Source of the DNA: Hedera helix
Taxonomy: Eukaryota; Streptophyta; Magnoliopsida; Apiales; Araliaceae
Assembly: GCA_947179155.2 (NCBI GenBank)
Contig: OX359269.1
Location: forward strand, 54,255,524-54,319,523
Reading direction: 5' to 3'
DNA length: 64,000 nt
Part shown: positions 13,187 through 23,977 of the stretch, in pieces
How positions within the stretch are numbered: position 1 is the stretch's first letter
Layout: every line of letters begins with the position of its first letter
Position numbers and translations under genes: made by a program
The notes under the pieces: generated by a model
What the model saw: only the letters and a program-made list of their open reading frames with translations
Databases searched by the model: none
What the model was told of the DNA's origin: nothing

Positions 13187-13409
13187 AGATTTGTTATACA
13201 TTTGCTATACTAAAATATTTGACTATACATTTCAACAGTACTATATACATTTGCTTTTCTTAATTAATCATTCAAAATTAAAATTTACATAGTACTTCTT
13301 TATATATAAATTTACTATGCACTTGCTTTTATTTTTAAGGTATTTATTTTTAAATATATATTTATACAGAGGTAACCATTTTAGTTTGTGTGTGTAACCA
13401 AATATTCAT

Positions 13410-13985
13410 AAAAGTTTGGTTACCTTTCTATTAAAGTTTAGTTACTGTTATATTAAAGGTTGGTTACCTCTGTATTAAAGTTTGGTTACATTTCTATTAA
13501 AGTTTGGTTACTGTTATATTAAAGGTTGGTTACCTCTGTATTAAAGTTTGGTTACCTTTGTATTAAAGGTTGGTTACCTTTATATTACAGTTTGGTTACC
13601 TTTTGTATTAAGATTTAGCTACCGTTGTATTAAATGTTGGTTACATTTGTATTAAAGGTTGGTTACATGTATATTAAAGGTTGGTTACCTCTGTATTAAC
13701 GTTTGGTTACCTTTCTATTAAAGTTTGGTTACTGTTATATTAAAGGTTGGTTACCTCTATATTAAAGTTTGGTTACCTTTCTATTAAAGTTTGGTTACTG
13801 TTATATTAAAAGTTGGTTACCTCTGTATTAAAGTTTGGTTACCTCTGTATTAAAGTTTGGTTACCGTTGTATTAAAGTTTGGTTACCTTTATATTACAGT
13901 TTGGTTACCTTTTGTATTAAGATTTTGCTACCGTTGTATTAAAGGTTGGTTACATGCGTATTAAAGGTTGGTTACCATTTACTTA
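13410..13985. repeat. 22-bp minisatellite, about 26 units, with higher-order repeats
   Basis: Units follow the consensus GTTTGGTTACCTTTGTATTAAA, and each contains the near-palindromic core GGTTACC or a variant. About 26 units were counted by eye. Distinctive variants (the ATATTACA unit, the TTTTGTATTAAG unit, then GCTACCG) occur once near 13580 and again near 13890, about 14 units apart, so blocks of units were duplicated together. Confidence 0.92.
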
Positions 13986-14178
13986 TGTTTGTAGGCCGAA
14001 TGTTCTTCTTCTTCTTCTTCTTCTCATTGGCAGTGTTATACTTTTGTTGAAGTTAAATGAAATATAATCTGACAGTTCATGCTTGCTTTCCACCCTTTTC
14101 TTTTTCGCAGAATCTGAAACATAAGCTTAGGATTCGCAATGGCAAATGAGGAAGATGACGGAAAAATAATTTTTCGTG

Positions 14179-14333
14179 GCGGAGATTCGCGGCGGCATAA
14201 GAGGAAGCTGGCGAGGGATGAAGACGACGGAGATTCGCGGCGGCGTAAGAGGAAGCTGGCGAGGGATGAGAGATGAAGACGACGGAGATTCGGGCAGCGT
14301 AAGAGAAAGCTGGCGAGGGATGAAGACAGACGA
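14179..14333. repeat. Three tandem units of about 48-54 bp
   Basis: Three imperfect copies start GGAGATTCG and contain AGCTGGCGAGGGATGA. Units 1 and 2 are nearly identical apart from a 6-bp insertion; unit 3 is more diverged. GC-rich against its surroundings. Open frames occur on both strands but have no recognisable domain. Confidence 0.85.
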
Positions 14334-14574
14334 CGAGAATTTTTTTTTCTTTTTTTTCATCCATATGATTTGAATTTTGAATTATGACAGCCTTGATTTT
14401 AGGTTCCTTATTAATGTGAAATTAAATTGTTTGAAATTATTGTGTTATTTTTGTAATTATTTTGTGTGTATTTTATTTTTGTAATTACTTTTTAATTGTT
14501 GTATATTAGTGTTAAGGACCCAAAGATATTGGTAAAGGCCTTCCATACTAGTCGTGGAACCCACCATAAGGCCC

Positions 14575-14581
14575 ACCAACC
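14575..14581 (+). promoter_or_regulatory. Possible AC-II element (ACCAACC) upstream of CSE
   Basis: ACCAACC is an exact match to the AC-II box bound by lignin-regulating MYB factors in phenylpropanoid promoters (established knowledge). It lies 148 bp upstream of the CSE start codon. A related ACCCACC follows about 11 bp later. It may fall in the promoter or the 5' UTR, because the transcription start is unknown. Confidence 0.4.
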
Positions 14582-14728
14582 CTCACCCACCCCCAAGAAC
14601 TACACGCAAACAACCCTTAACCATCCAAGGTTGGTGAAACTCATTTTCCCTCTAAAAAGCCTAATTTTTTCTATACCTTCAAAAGCGGCAGGAGGACCCA
14701 ACCCACCACAACCCGTTGCAACTCCACT

Positions 14729-16513
14729 ATGACGGAAACTCCGGCTACACCGCCAAACTTTTGGGGCGACTTGCCGGAGGAAGAATATTACAAATCCCAA
14801 GGCGTCAAAAACTCCAAATCCTACTTCCAAACCCCCAATGGCAAGATTTTTACTCAGTCTTTTTTGCCTTTAGGCGATGATGATGACGATACACCAATCA
14901 AGGGCACAGTGTTTATGACTCACGGTTACGGCTCCGATTCCGGCTGGCTATTTCAGAAGATTTGTATCAACTTCGCTACCTGGGGCTACGCCGTCTTCGC
15001 CGCTGACCTTCTTGGCCACGGCCGCTCCGACGGCCTCCATGGCTATCTCGGTGACATGGATAAGGTTGCCGCCACCTCGCTTTCCTTTTTCCTTAGTGTC
15101 CGCCGTAGTGATGCTTACAGCCACCTGCCGGCTTTCCTGTTCGGAGAGTCCATGGGCGGCATGGTCACCATGATCATGTATTTCCAATCTGAACCCGAGA
15201 CGTGGACGGGCTTGATTTTTTCGGCCCCTCTTTTTGTCATCCCTGAGAACATGAAGCCATCAAAGGTACTGCTATAAAATTCGTATTAAATCTATGCATT
15301 TATTGCGAGAATATCCATAGATCTGGTGAATATTCTTGCCCATGATTTATTTACTTCTTCCGTTCCATTTTTCATTTTGTAAATTGTAAGGATATATATT
15401 TTTATTTTTTCTTTATCTGTAAATATAATATAAAGGTGGTTTGATTAATATTGGTGGATATTATTGTATTAATTTAATATATTATATTATTTTATACTAT
15501 CATTAATAAAAATAGTTTTTTTTTTTAATTTTATAAATGTGATTATTTTTTTGTTGTTATAAAACAGAGGATGTATTAATTAGGCAGGTGTATATACATA
15601 CAGCAAGAGTGAATAATTGTACCTGTAAGGCTGAAATTCAGTATTTTGGATTATGCCCTTCCTGCTAAAGAGGGATTTAAATTTTCATCATTAATTTTAA
15701 TCAAGTAATGATGACATTTAAGCTGCTTCACCTTGTTGGATTTTATCAACTAAATTAATACCCCGTCTCATCTTAGTTTCGTGCGTATCGAAAGAAAGTC
15801 ATTTAATTTGGATTAATTTTGTGAAATTTTTTATCACTCCCCCTTTATAATAAGTTGTAACAAATATCTTTTAAAATATATGGCTGATAAACAAATGCTA
15901 CCAATTTATAATAGAGCTTGCAGCCGAGCTTAATCCTGAAATTTGAGTATTCTTCTTAGTGATGTTCATAAAGCTTTATTAAATTATGATCATAAATATT
16001 ATCCCATTCTTAGTTTTCTTTGCTTTGCAAAATAGTGATAAAAATTCATATGTTTTGTTGAAGGTGCGATTGTTTATGTACGGATTGTTGTTCGGTGCGG
16101 CAGACACATGGGCCTCGATGCCAGACAATAGGATGGTGGGTAAGGCCATCAAGGACCTGGACAAATTGAAGATAATAGCTGGGAATCCGAGACGATACGC
16201 AGGGCGGCCAAGGGTGGGGACAATGAGGGAGGTGGCTAGGGTGGTTGAGTACATTCAGAACAATTTTCACAAGGTGAGTGCGCCATTTTTGACAGTTCAT
16301 GGGACGGCAGACGGCATCACCTGCCCAACGGGATCGGAGATGTTATATGAGAAGGCAGCTAGCGTTGACAAGTCTCTGAAGCTGTATGAAGGAATGTATC
16401 ACTCGTTGATACAGGGGGAGCCTGATGAGAATGCTAACATTGTGTTGGGGGATATGAGGGGTTGGATTGATGAAAGAGTTAAAAGGTATGGTCCCAAGTA
16501 TAACGGTAATTAA
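14729..16513 (+). CDS. CSE: Caffeoyl shikimate esterase (lysophospholipase/MAGL-type alpha/beta-hydrolase)
   Basis: CSE hydrolyses caffeoyl shikimate to caffeate and shikimate in the cytosolic lignin pathway (established for Arabidopsis AT1G52760). Two exons: 14729-15265 and 16064-16513, with a 798-bp GT-AG intron in phase 0. The product is 328 aa against about 332 in Arabidopsis, and the resemblance as remembered runs end to end, including NFWGDLPEEEYY at the N-terminus. Features seen: HGYGSD at 65-70 (oxyanion side), FAADLLGHGRSDG at 90-102, nucleophile elbow GESMGG at 139-144 (Ser141), HGTADG with Asp262, and MYHSL with His292. The triad is complete. There is no signal peptide, as expected for a soluble enzyme. 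An acidic run (GDDDDD) near residue 50 is the only small oddity. An ACCAACC box upstream fits lignin-type regulation. A related monoacylglycerol lipase is the alternative, but similarity favours CSE. Confidence 0.93.
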
Positions 16514-18724
16514 TCATGTACTAGTAATAAAGTAAATAACTATATGTATGGGGGTTGATTTCTTCCAAATTCTGAACATGTGGACTTGAGGAGGTCGCTT
16601 GTGTGGACAACAACACATACCATTTAATTTGGTATTTGAAATTGTAACGACATTTGCTAATGATTTATTTGGCGTTTAAGTTACTTAAGAATTGATCCAC
16701 CATTAGTACTCCCATCCATATGCTTTAAGAGGCAAAAACTTCATTCGCAATTGACACGATGATTTGACTTATTCTACATGCATTTTTAATTTTTTTTATT
16801 TAAAAAAAAAGAGAGAAATTTCCTTTTGATATATAGAGAATAAAGTAGGTGTATGGGCAACTTCACCAGGAATTTGTTGAACTTCTGAAGAGATGTAGAG
16901 TAGAGTAGAGTAGCAGTTAATATTTAGGCATCCCGAAAGGGTGAGGTTTGAGTTTGGGAAGGAAACTTGATTTTCTTATTTTGTTCAGCAATGTGTGCTA
17001 GCTGCTGTAAACCAGTTCTTAACTACGAGTCCAAAGGGACACTTGTTTTTGTTTCCAAAATAGAAGGAGGTTGGTTCTTAACATGGACGAGCTCGATGGC
17101 ACCATACATGGTCCAGAATCCAGACCAAGAGAGGTGTTATTCTATAATTAAATGTTAATTTATTTTTCTCTCATTTTTTTTAATAAATTTTAAAAAAATA
17201 ATATTAAACGTTTATACTCAATTTAATTAATCAAATAAAGTATTAATTATATTTATTAATTTATATATCAAAATACTATTTCTTTAATCATAATCTCGAC
17301 CTATATACGGGATTATACGGGTTAAGAAATCAGCGTATGACATGATGTCGACGTGGATGCATTTTATTTTCGGTTTTTGTCTGGTAATTCTAAAATCTTA
17401 TCACATTTGATACGCACTGCAAAACTCAGGGTTAGGGATATTTTGTAAATTCATAAAAAAATAACTGCTGATTTGGTTTTGGTCTCTATTATCATGCCTC
17501 CATATTTATTCCATTTCCAATAATTAATGACACTTTCTGCCGTAAATAGGAACTATCTTATTATTGATTGATGGATCCAAACTCTCCCCCAAGGTTTGAC
17601 TTAATTTATAATAGTAGCTAATTAGTATTGTTTGTAGTAGGATTAAATATATTCGTATCAATTTTAAATTTATAATTTTAAAAATTAATTGCGTATTTTA
17701 TTTTGAAATTGACAAATTATGCAAAGCACACCCCCTCCGCTGGTCACAATATTGGTTTTTAATACTTACTCTGTTTTATATTATTTAATTATTATTGATT
17801 TTTTAATGTTAATATAAGAGATTTTTAATTTTAAAATTAATATAAATTTATTTAATATAATAATAAATATTATAAATTGTCTAAGACGTATTACTCATTA
17901 TAAATTTTATTATTTTATAATTTTTAATAAATTATTTTAACTTTAAATTAAATTTTAAAATTAATACTGATTATATAATGTAGTACGAAAAGAATAGTTA
18001 AGTTGTTGCCAATTTGACTTCTCTTTGATGGATTGAGATGACTGATGAGGGGGTATATTTGGTCAAACTGGGTGTATGGCCTGTATGGGAAAGAATTATA
18101 CGCACATGAAACAATATTAAATGCTTCAAAATGTTATTGTTGCCTGCAAACAATGTTCTGTTAGGTTTTGCCTCTGTACTGATTTATAAAAGTACACGAT
18201 AATAAAGTATTTTATATCAAATTTTTATTTTAAAATTTAAAAAAATATTATATTATATATATTAGAAAGAAAGTTAGTAGTGACTTTTATATGTCATAAT
18301 TTTATTTTTTTATTAACTGTAATATGAAATTTAATATTGTTAAATGATAAAGCCCAATAATATAAAAATGATAATGAATGGGCTTCCACTACAATGAATG
18401 AGTGTTTCCTTGTTTCTTTTTGGTTGATTGATGCGGAAATATTCTAAATATTTTTATTATAATAAATAAATTCTTAATAATTTTATTTTTAATATTAAAT
18501 ATTTAAAAGACTTATATATCATTCGTGAGTACCATTTAGCATTAATTTCCAAGCTCTCCAATCGGAGATGCTCTAAAGAGATATTTGTATACGTTAACCT
18601 GACCTCTCTCCCAGAAAAAAAACAATTTTATTTCCCGTCACCTTATCTCCATATTTCCTCTCTCTTTCATGTTATCTTCTTAAAAATCAAGTCTTTGGTT
18701 ATTGTTGAAGGGACTCCGAGAGGA
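16514..18724. other. Intergenic between CSE and the NTT pseudogene
   Basis: This starts with the CSE 3' region; the rest is AT-rich. A MITE-like copy lies at about 17764-17998. The short open frame at 16967-17158 has no recognisable content. No gene is supported. Confidence 0.6.
17764..17998. mobile_element. Stowaway-like MITE, copy A
   Basis: About 235 bp starting ACTCTGTTTTATATTATT, with shared internal words such as AATAAATATTATAAATT. It aligns by eye with copies at 46371-46625 and, reversed, 57758-58008. Its ends are degenerate. Confidence 0.5.
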
Positions 18725-19005
18725 ATGGAAGCTGCCCTTCAAACAAAAGGGCTTTTCTCTCTACCTACCAATCCCAAAACCAGGTCTTTCATCCCGCCGC
18801 CGCAGGGGGTTAGGCATAGAGTCGGCCCCCTAAACCCCCTTTGAAGCCTAGACCTATTGCTGCTTTCTCTTTCCTTCAACGGCGTTCAAAAATTTCAGGG
18901 GTTTGTCACGAAACCAAATAACAGAACTTTCCATATATGCAGGGCCGAGGCTGCATCAGTTGCAGCTGATGGGCAGCCAGTATTTGGAGAAGTTGAGTCA
19001 CCTAA

Positions 19006-19421
19006 GGGCCTGTCTTCGGGAATGATTTTTTTTTTTATTTAAAGTTAAATTTTTAGTAGATTTATAAGTTAAAATTTTAATAAATTTATAAGTAAAAGTG
19101 TTCGAGAGTATTATTACTTATAAGTCGGGAATTATAAGTAATAGTTGTGGATGTGTTCGGCTAATAATGATTTATAAGTTAAGTAAAATATAAAGATTAC
19201 TAAAATGTCTTTTAGTAAGAAGAAGGAAAGACAGATTTGTCATTTCAGTAGAATTGACTAACTTAAAAAAAATAATTTATAAGTCATCTTTTTTAAGTTT
19301 TAAAAATTTACTTATTTTTTTTTTACTTATAAATTAAAAAAAAAATTATTCCCGAACACCACTTTTGATTGACCAACTTATAAATTGAGTTGACCAACTT
19401 ATAAATTATTCCCGAACACCC
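19006..19421. mobile_element. MITE (PIF/Harbinger-like) in NTT exon 1, 416 bp
   Basis: Its ends are GGGCCTGTCTTCGGGAATGATT and, inverted, GGGTGTTCGGGAATAATT. The interior is AT-rich and non-coding. It is flanked by TAA on the left and TTA on the right, compatible with a 3-bp target duplication carrying one change. It sits directly after the NTT codons for ESPK. Confidence 0.7.
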
Positions 19422-19434
19422 TTAGGTTTATGGG

Positions 19435-19934
19435 TGTTAACGCTTGAATTTCGTCCGCACGTTCAACCACCGGTTCGGACTGGGACCTGCACAAAAAAGA
19501 ACCACCAGAAGTGCTTGACGGCTTGGGCGGCCGGGGGATACCTCCGGTGTGAGAGTAAGTACAGGTTTCAAGACGTGTCAACAATGGAGGCATAAGTATT
19601 TAGTAGAGTAGAATCAGATCCCTGTACCTCTATTATTCACCATGTATTTATAGTACTCATATTGCTCAACAGGACTCCAATTCCTGATAGGAATTGTGTA
19701 GCAAAATCCTTGTTGGAGAAGGTAGCTGTCACGCTAATCAATGTTAGATAGGTAACTCCCATACCAATTCATATTTAGATATGGCAATTAGTTAGTATCT
19801 GAATTGATAAGGAAAGCGATCCCAAGCCTATCGGACTTAGGAGTCCTCATAGGTAATTGCCAAGTTGATGAACTATTTGGGCCTAGCCCAATATTAGTTA
19901 CCCAATCAGGCTTAGCGAAACATTCATCCTAACA
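19435..19934 (-). repeat. 3' LTR of the gag-only element (element orientation)
   Basis: 500 bp, TGTTAACG at the left end and CCTAACA at the right. On the minus strand it starts TGTTAGG and ends AACA. Two differences from the partner LTR. Confidence 0.95.
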
Positions 19935-19953
19935 TTGCCCCCCACTCCTCCAG
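19935..19953 (-). other. Polypurine tract of the gag-only element
   Basis: The minus strand reads GGAGGAGTGGGGGGCAA directly before the 3' LTR, the expected place for plus-strand priming. Confidence 0.75.
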
Positions 19954-20119
19954 TATATAAATGTGCTGGGGGAGTAGATTGAAAATTTCTGAAGATAAAT
20001 GTAAGCGGACAAATCCTGAAGGAAATTAACTCTTCGGGAATCTAAATGTATTGACGCAAAAGATATCAGACCGAAGGCAGATCCGCTTTGAACTTCATAT
20101 AGGAATTCAAGGGCAACAT

Positions 20120-20790
20120 AACAGAGGAGAGAAACTCCTTCGGGATCCTGAAAACATTGACCCGAAGGAAAAGCTCATTCGGAAACACAAAGACGTTTGA
20201 CCGAAGGGAAAGATCTTTCGGTGACCCGGAGGTTTCTGGCCGAAGAGAAAGCTCTTTCGGGAACCCGGAGGTATCATACCGAAGAGAAAGATATTTCGGG
20301 AATCCAAGAACATCAGACCGAAGGGAAAACCCGAAGAAATACTGCTTTCGTAATTTCGAAGAAAGTGTGCTTTTGGGAGAAAATAAGCTCTTTCGGGAAT
20401 CCAAGACAGCTAACCGAAGGGAAAACTTCTTCGGCAAATCAAGAAAATCAAACCGAAAGGAAAACTCTTTCGGGAGCCCGGAGGCATCAGACCGAAGGTA
20501 AAGCCCGAAGAAATACTGCTTTCGTAATTTCGAATAAAAGTATGCTTTCGGGAGAAAATAAGCTCTTTCGGGAATCCAAGACAGCTAACCGAAGGGAAAA
20601 CTTCTTCGGCAAATCAAGGAAATCAGACCGAAAGGAAAACTCTTTCGGGAGCCCGGAGGCATCAGACCGAAGGTAAAGCCCGAAGAAATACTGCGTTCGT
20701 AATTTCGAAGAAAAGTATGCTTTCGAGAGAAAATAAGCTCTTTCGGGAATCCGGAGGTGTCAGACCGAAGGGAAAGCTGAAGTAAAAGCC
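20120..20790. repeat. Tandem repeats in the 3' part of the gag-only element
   Basis: Short units of about 40 bp built on CCGAAGGGAAA and CTTTCGGGA, organised into a larger unit of about 180 bp seen three times (landmark GAAGAAATACTGC near 20332, 20512 and 20691). Open frames through it on either strand look like by-products of the repeat. Confidence 0.85.
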
Positions 20791-21378
20791 AAGTAAGACT
20801 GCAATTGTTGAACCCAGCGCTGCAGCATTTTCGTCCTCAAGGATACTTTTCTTCTGCTGACTCCCGATCCTTCTAATATCGGCCCTAAAGAGCCTCTGCA
20901 ATTGCTACCCACTTATGAGGCGATGACTTTGGCTATAAAGAATCAGAGGCATAACAGGGAGTTTTTCTGAAGGGTGTGAAATTTGTTCTTGTTGATCCTC
21001 CTGAAGACCGACGTCAATTTTTCCTTGTAGTCTGTGTGTAACTCTTTGTGTAAATTTTTCTCAGACGTTTTTTATGACAAATATTCTCTTCTTCTCATGA
21101 TGAGTTCTGTGTATTGTATCTGTTTGCTAGTTTAACACTTATATTCCCTTGCCCCTCTAGCCTTATCTGATAGGCTGAAGTTAAGGCTTAAAGAACAAAA
21201 ACTAAGCGATGCATTTAAATAGAAAATAAGAATGTGATAAAATAGAACAATCATAATTGTTGATATCGAAGAAGAGTTAAGATAACCTCCAAAAAATATT
21301 CAGTACATATATGATTGTTGATAATATCGCCGAACCGTATACCATATAGGCTTTCTGTGGTTTGAAGCTCTTCAACAA

Positions 21379-22611
21379 TCATATGGAGATCTTCTTAGGT
21401 GGGTACAGGTACAACAGGCTTCGGGAATCCGAGGACTGCTCTTCGGTTTCTTCGGCTAGCATATCTATTGGTTCAGAATTATTTTCGGTGAAGTTATCAT
21501 CCTCTTGTCTTAGATCACCCATTGAGTCTCTTCTGTCATCATCTCTTTTGTCGGCTATATTGCCCCTAAGGCCTCTTCTCCGATGATAATTATCATCGAA
21601 TCTCGAAGGACCCCGAAGGTTGGTGAGGGCCTCTTCCAACTCTATAAACTTATCGGCCTTTTCATAGGCCTCTGCTAGAGTTTGAGGAGTTTTAGAAATG
21701 ATTTCTTCAATCAAGCGACTGGATTTGTCTATGTTCAAACCCATAGTTAGAAATTGAATCACTTGGGCTGAATCTATAGTAAGGATCTCGGACACTACAT
21801 CTCTGAACCTCTTCATGTACTGCCGAAGAGTTTCGTCGGGTCTCTGTTTCACCTGTAGGAGAGACGTCATCATTCTGGCTCGTCTTTTGTTACTACCGAA
21901 GCGGGTGTGAAATTGATCTCGCAATTCTTCCCATGATTTAACAGATCTGGATGGAAGGGAGATGACCCACTCCCTAGCTGTCTTCTTTAGAGTAGATAAA
22001 AATAGGTGGCACATCGCCACTGCATCATGACCATGGAAGTGCATGGCTTGCTCGAACGAGTAGGTGTGATCATGCGGGTCTCCCGTTCCGTCATACATCT
22101 TCAAATTGGGTACTTTTCGACTTCGATCGATTTTGGCTTCCTCCAAATCCTTTGAGAACGGGGAGAACCGGGCCTTCTTGGACCCATAGTACTTGTCCGA
22201 AGCCTTCTTGGGTGAGGATTCTCCAGTATGGCTCCCATGGCTGCGTCTGTCCTCCCTATCCCTTTTGGAGGGCGATCTGGCTCGCTTCCTTAAATCCGCC
22301 GTCCAGATCGACTTGGAGCGGGTCAATTCCTTTTCTCGGGGTTGGGGGCCACCTCTACGGCGTTCCGTGTGTCTGTCTTCCCGTCTGCCCCGGTGGTCTG
22401 AGCGGGAGGCCGAGCCTCTCTGGCTCGAGAGATTGTCCCCTGTTTCGGTTAATTCCTCGTATTGCTTGTCAAGCTCTTTCTGCTGGATATCTAGAGCCTT
22501 TTTCTTGTCGAGGATTATCTGGAGGCGACGTTCTTTCTCAGCCGCCGTCTCCCGGCGAGACTGGGAGGGTGTTGGTCGCCGTGAATAACTTTGCGAGTGT
22601 GAAGTTTCCAT
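21379..22611 (-). CDS. Retrotransposon Gag-like protein (retrotrans_gag family)
   Basis: 410 aa, ATG at 22611 on the minus strand, 54 bp inside the right LTR and just after the primer-binding site. The N-terminal third is charged, Arg/Ser-rich and probably helical (EKERRLQIILDKKKALD). The middle holds a Ty3-type gag core: YDGTGDPHDHTYSFEQAM, then TAREWVISLPSRSVKSWEEL, then FHTRFGSNKR and LLQVKQRPDETLRQYMKRF. No CCHC zinc knuckle or protease follows; the frame ends after an acidic tail. The protein would form particles packaging element RNA (family knowledge), with pol functions supplied by a related element (inference). Confidence 0.9.
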   Translation of the reverse strand: METSHSQSYSRRPTPSQSRRETAAEKERRLQIILDKKKALDIQQKELDKQYEELTETGDNLSSQRGSASRSDHRGRREDRHTERRRGGPQPREKELTRSKSIWTADLRKRARSPSKRDREDRRSHGSHTGESSPKKASDKYYGSKKARFSPFSKDLEEAKIDRSRKVPNLKMYDGTGDPHDHTYSFEQAMHFHGHDAVAMCHLFLSTLKKTAREWVISLPSRSVKSWEELRDQFHTRFGSNKRRARMMTSLLQVKQRPDETLRQYMKRFRDVVSEILTIDSAQVIQFLTMGLNIDKSSRLIEEIISKTPQTLAEAYEKADKFIELEEALTNLRGPSRFDDNYHRRRGLRGNIADKRDDDRRDSMGDLRQEDDNFTENNSEPIDMLAEETEEQSSDSRSLLYLYPPKKISI

Positions 22612-22645
22612 ATCAATGTTGATTGATGGAAATTTTACTTGGTAG

Positions 22646-22664
22646 CCCCTCCTTCTAGCGCCAA
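22646..22664 (-). other. Primer-binding site of the gag-only element
   Basis: Directly inside the 5' LTR, the minus strand reads TTGGCGCTAGAAGGAGGGG. The TGGCGC start is typical of a tRNA-complementary primer site; which tRNA was not determined. Confidence 0.65.
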
Positions 22665-23164
22665 TGTTGACGCTTGAATTTCGTCCGCACGTTCAACTAC
22701 CGGTTCGGACTGGGACCTGCACAAAAAAGAACCACCAGAAGTGCTTGACGGCTTGGGCGGCCGGGGGATACCTCCGGTGTGAGAGTAAGTACAGGTTTCA
22801 AGACGTGTCAACAATGGAGGCATAAGTATTTAGTAGAGTAGAATCAGATCCCTGTACCTCTATTATTCACCATGTATTTATAGTACTCATATTGCTCAAC
22901 AGGACTCCAATTCCTGATAGGAATTGTGTAGCAAAATCCTTGTTGGAGAAGGTAGCTGTCACGCTAATCAATGTTAGATAGGTAACTCCCATACCAATTC
23001 ATATTTAGATATGGCAATTAGTTAGTATCTGAATTGATAAGGAAAGCGATCCCAAGCCTATCGGACTTAGGAGTCCTCATAGGTAATTGCCAAGTTGATG
23101 AACTATTTGGGCCTAGCCCAATATTAGTTACCCAATCAGGCTTAGCGAAACATTCATCCTAACA
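22665..23164 (-). repeat. 5' LTR of the gag-only element (element orientation)
   Basis: 500 bp, TGTTGACG at the left end and CCTAACA at the right, followed by target duplication ATGGG at 23165-23169. Confidence 0.95.
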
Positions 23165-23582
23165 ATGGGTATTGAGATTGTCACCCTAAAAAATATTGTA
23201 CCACTTGGGTTGATGTTTTTTTGTATGCTCTTCAACTACACAATCCTTGGGGATACTAAAGATGTATTGGTTGTGACAGCAAGAGGGTCTAGTGCTGAGA
23301 TTATACCTTTCTTGAAAACATGGGTTAATTTACTTGTGGCTATTGGGTTCATGCTATTGTACACTAAATTGGCTAATGTTTTGTCAAAACAGGCTCTCTT
23401 CTACACTGTTATGCTCCGGTTTGTAGCCTTTTTTTGGGGCTTTTGGGTTTGTTTTGTATCCTCTCAGCAACTACTTCCACCCCACAGCTCTTGCTGATAA
23501 GCTTCTTGCCGCACTTGGCCCTCGGTTCCTCGGCCGCTTGCAATATTGAGGATCTGGAGCTTCTGTTTGTTTTATGTCATGG

Positions 23583-23977
23583 TGTAACGGCTAGTCTACA
23601 GCCCGAGGTCACGCTCGTAATTTCCTTGCGCAATCATAGGAGCCGTAATCAGGTAGGGAATCATTCTCAATTTACTGGCACAATCAAGGGGATCCGGAGG
23701 AGCTCATCACAGCTTTGATTATGGCAACAAATTGGGGATTTGAAGAATAAAAAAGAGTTTAGGTTGAGCGGGGAGGGCAGCTTCTTCCAGAAAAATGTTC
23801 TTCATAGTTTTCTTAATCCTTTGTTCCCTACTTTTCTAGTTAATTTTCCAGTCCAGGCTTATCACCAATTTCTTCTTCTTGCAAGTTCAATACCAATTTC
23901 AAATAATTTATTTCTCCTTTCGTTTGTGTTGTGGTTGAAATTACTTTTTGTATTCCTTTTGTCCCATATCTGTTACA
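23583..23977. mobile_element. Solo LTR (395 bp) in NTT exon 1
   Basis: It begins TGTAACGGC and ends CTGTTACA, so TGTAAC/GTTACA form the inverted ends. It is flanked by a perfect 5-bp duplication, CATGG (23578-23582 and 23978-23982). Removing the insert and one CATGG restores the NTT reading FYVMAELWG across the junction. No internal domain remains, as after LTR-LTR recombination. Confidence 0.85.

Larger units (their letters stand above)
19435..23164 (-). mobile_element. Gag-only (non-autonomous) LTR retrotransposon, 3730 bp
   Basis: Two 500-bp LTRs (19435-19934 and 22665-23164) enclose about 2.7 kb. The target duplication ATGGG is perfect (19430-19434 and 23165-23169). The element lies in minus orientation: the primer-binding site follows the right LTR and the polypurine tract precedes the left one. 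It encodes a Gag-like protein but no protease, integrase or reverse transcriptase, so it must move in trans (inference). The LTRs differ at only two positions (the fifth base, and one near base 32), so the insertion is young. It is nested in the NTT pseudogene, 13 bp from the MITE. Confidence 0.95.

Noticed and set aside
12580..13213. Overlapping proline-rich and glycine-rich open frames on both strands
   Set aside because: They arise because the C-rich tract has almost no stop codons; no domain, no splice logic and no start context supports a gene.
13410..13985. CRISPR-like array
   Set aside because: The 22-bp units are directly adjacent without unique spacers and this is plant nuclear DNA, so it is a minisatellite.
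16967..17158. Small plus-strand frame after CSE
   Set aside because: No homology recognised, no splice partner and AT-rich surroundings.
20157..20676. Plus-strand frames rich in RRE and FGN words
   Set aside because: By-products of the tandem repeat inside the gag-only element, antisense to the element's own coding strand.
22152..22622. Plus-strand frames over the gag gene
   Set aside because: Antisense shadows of the minus-strand Gag coding sequence.
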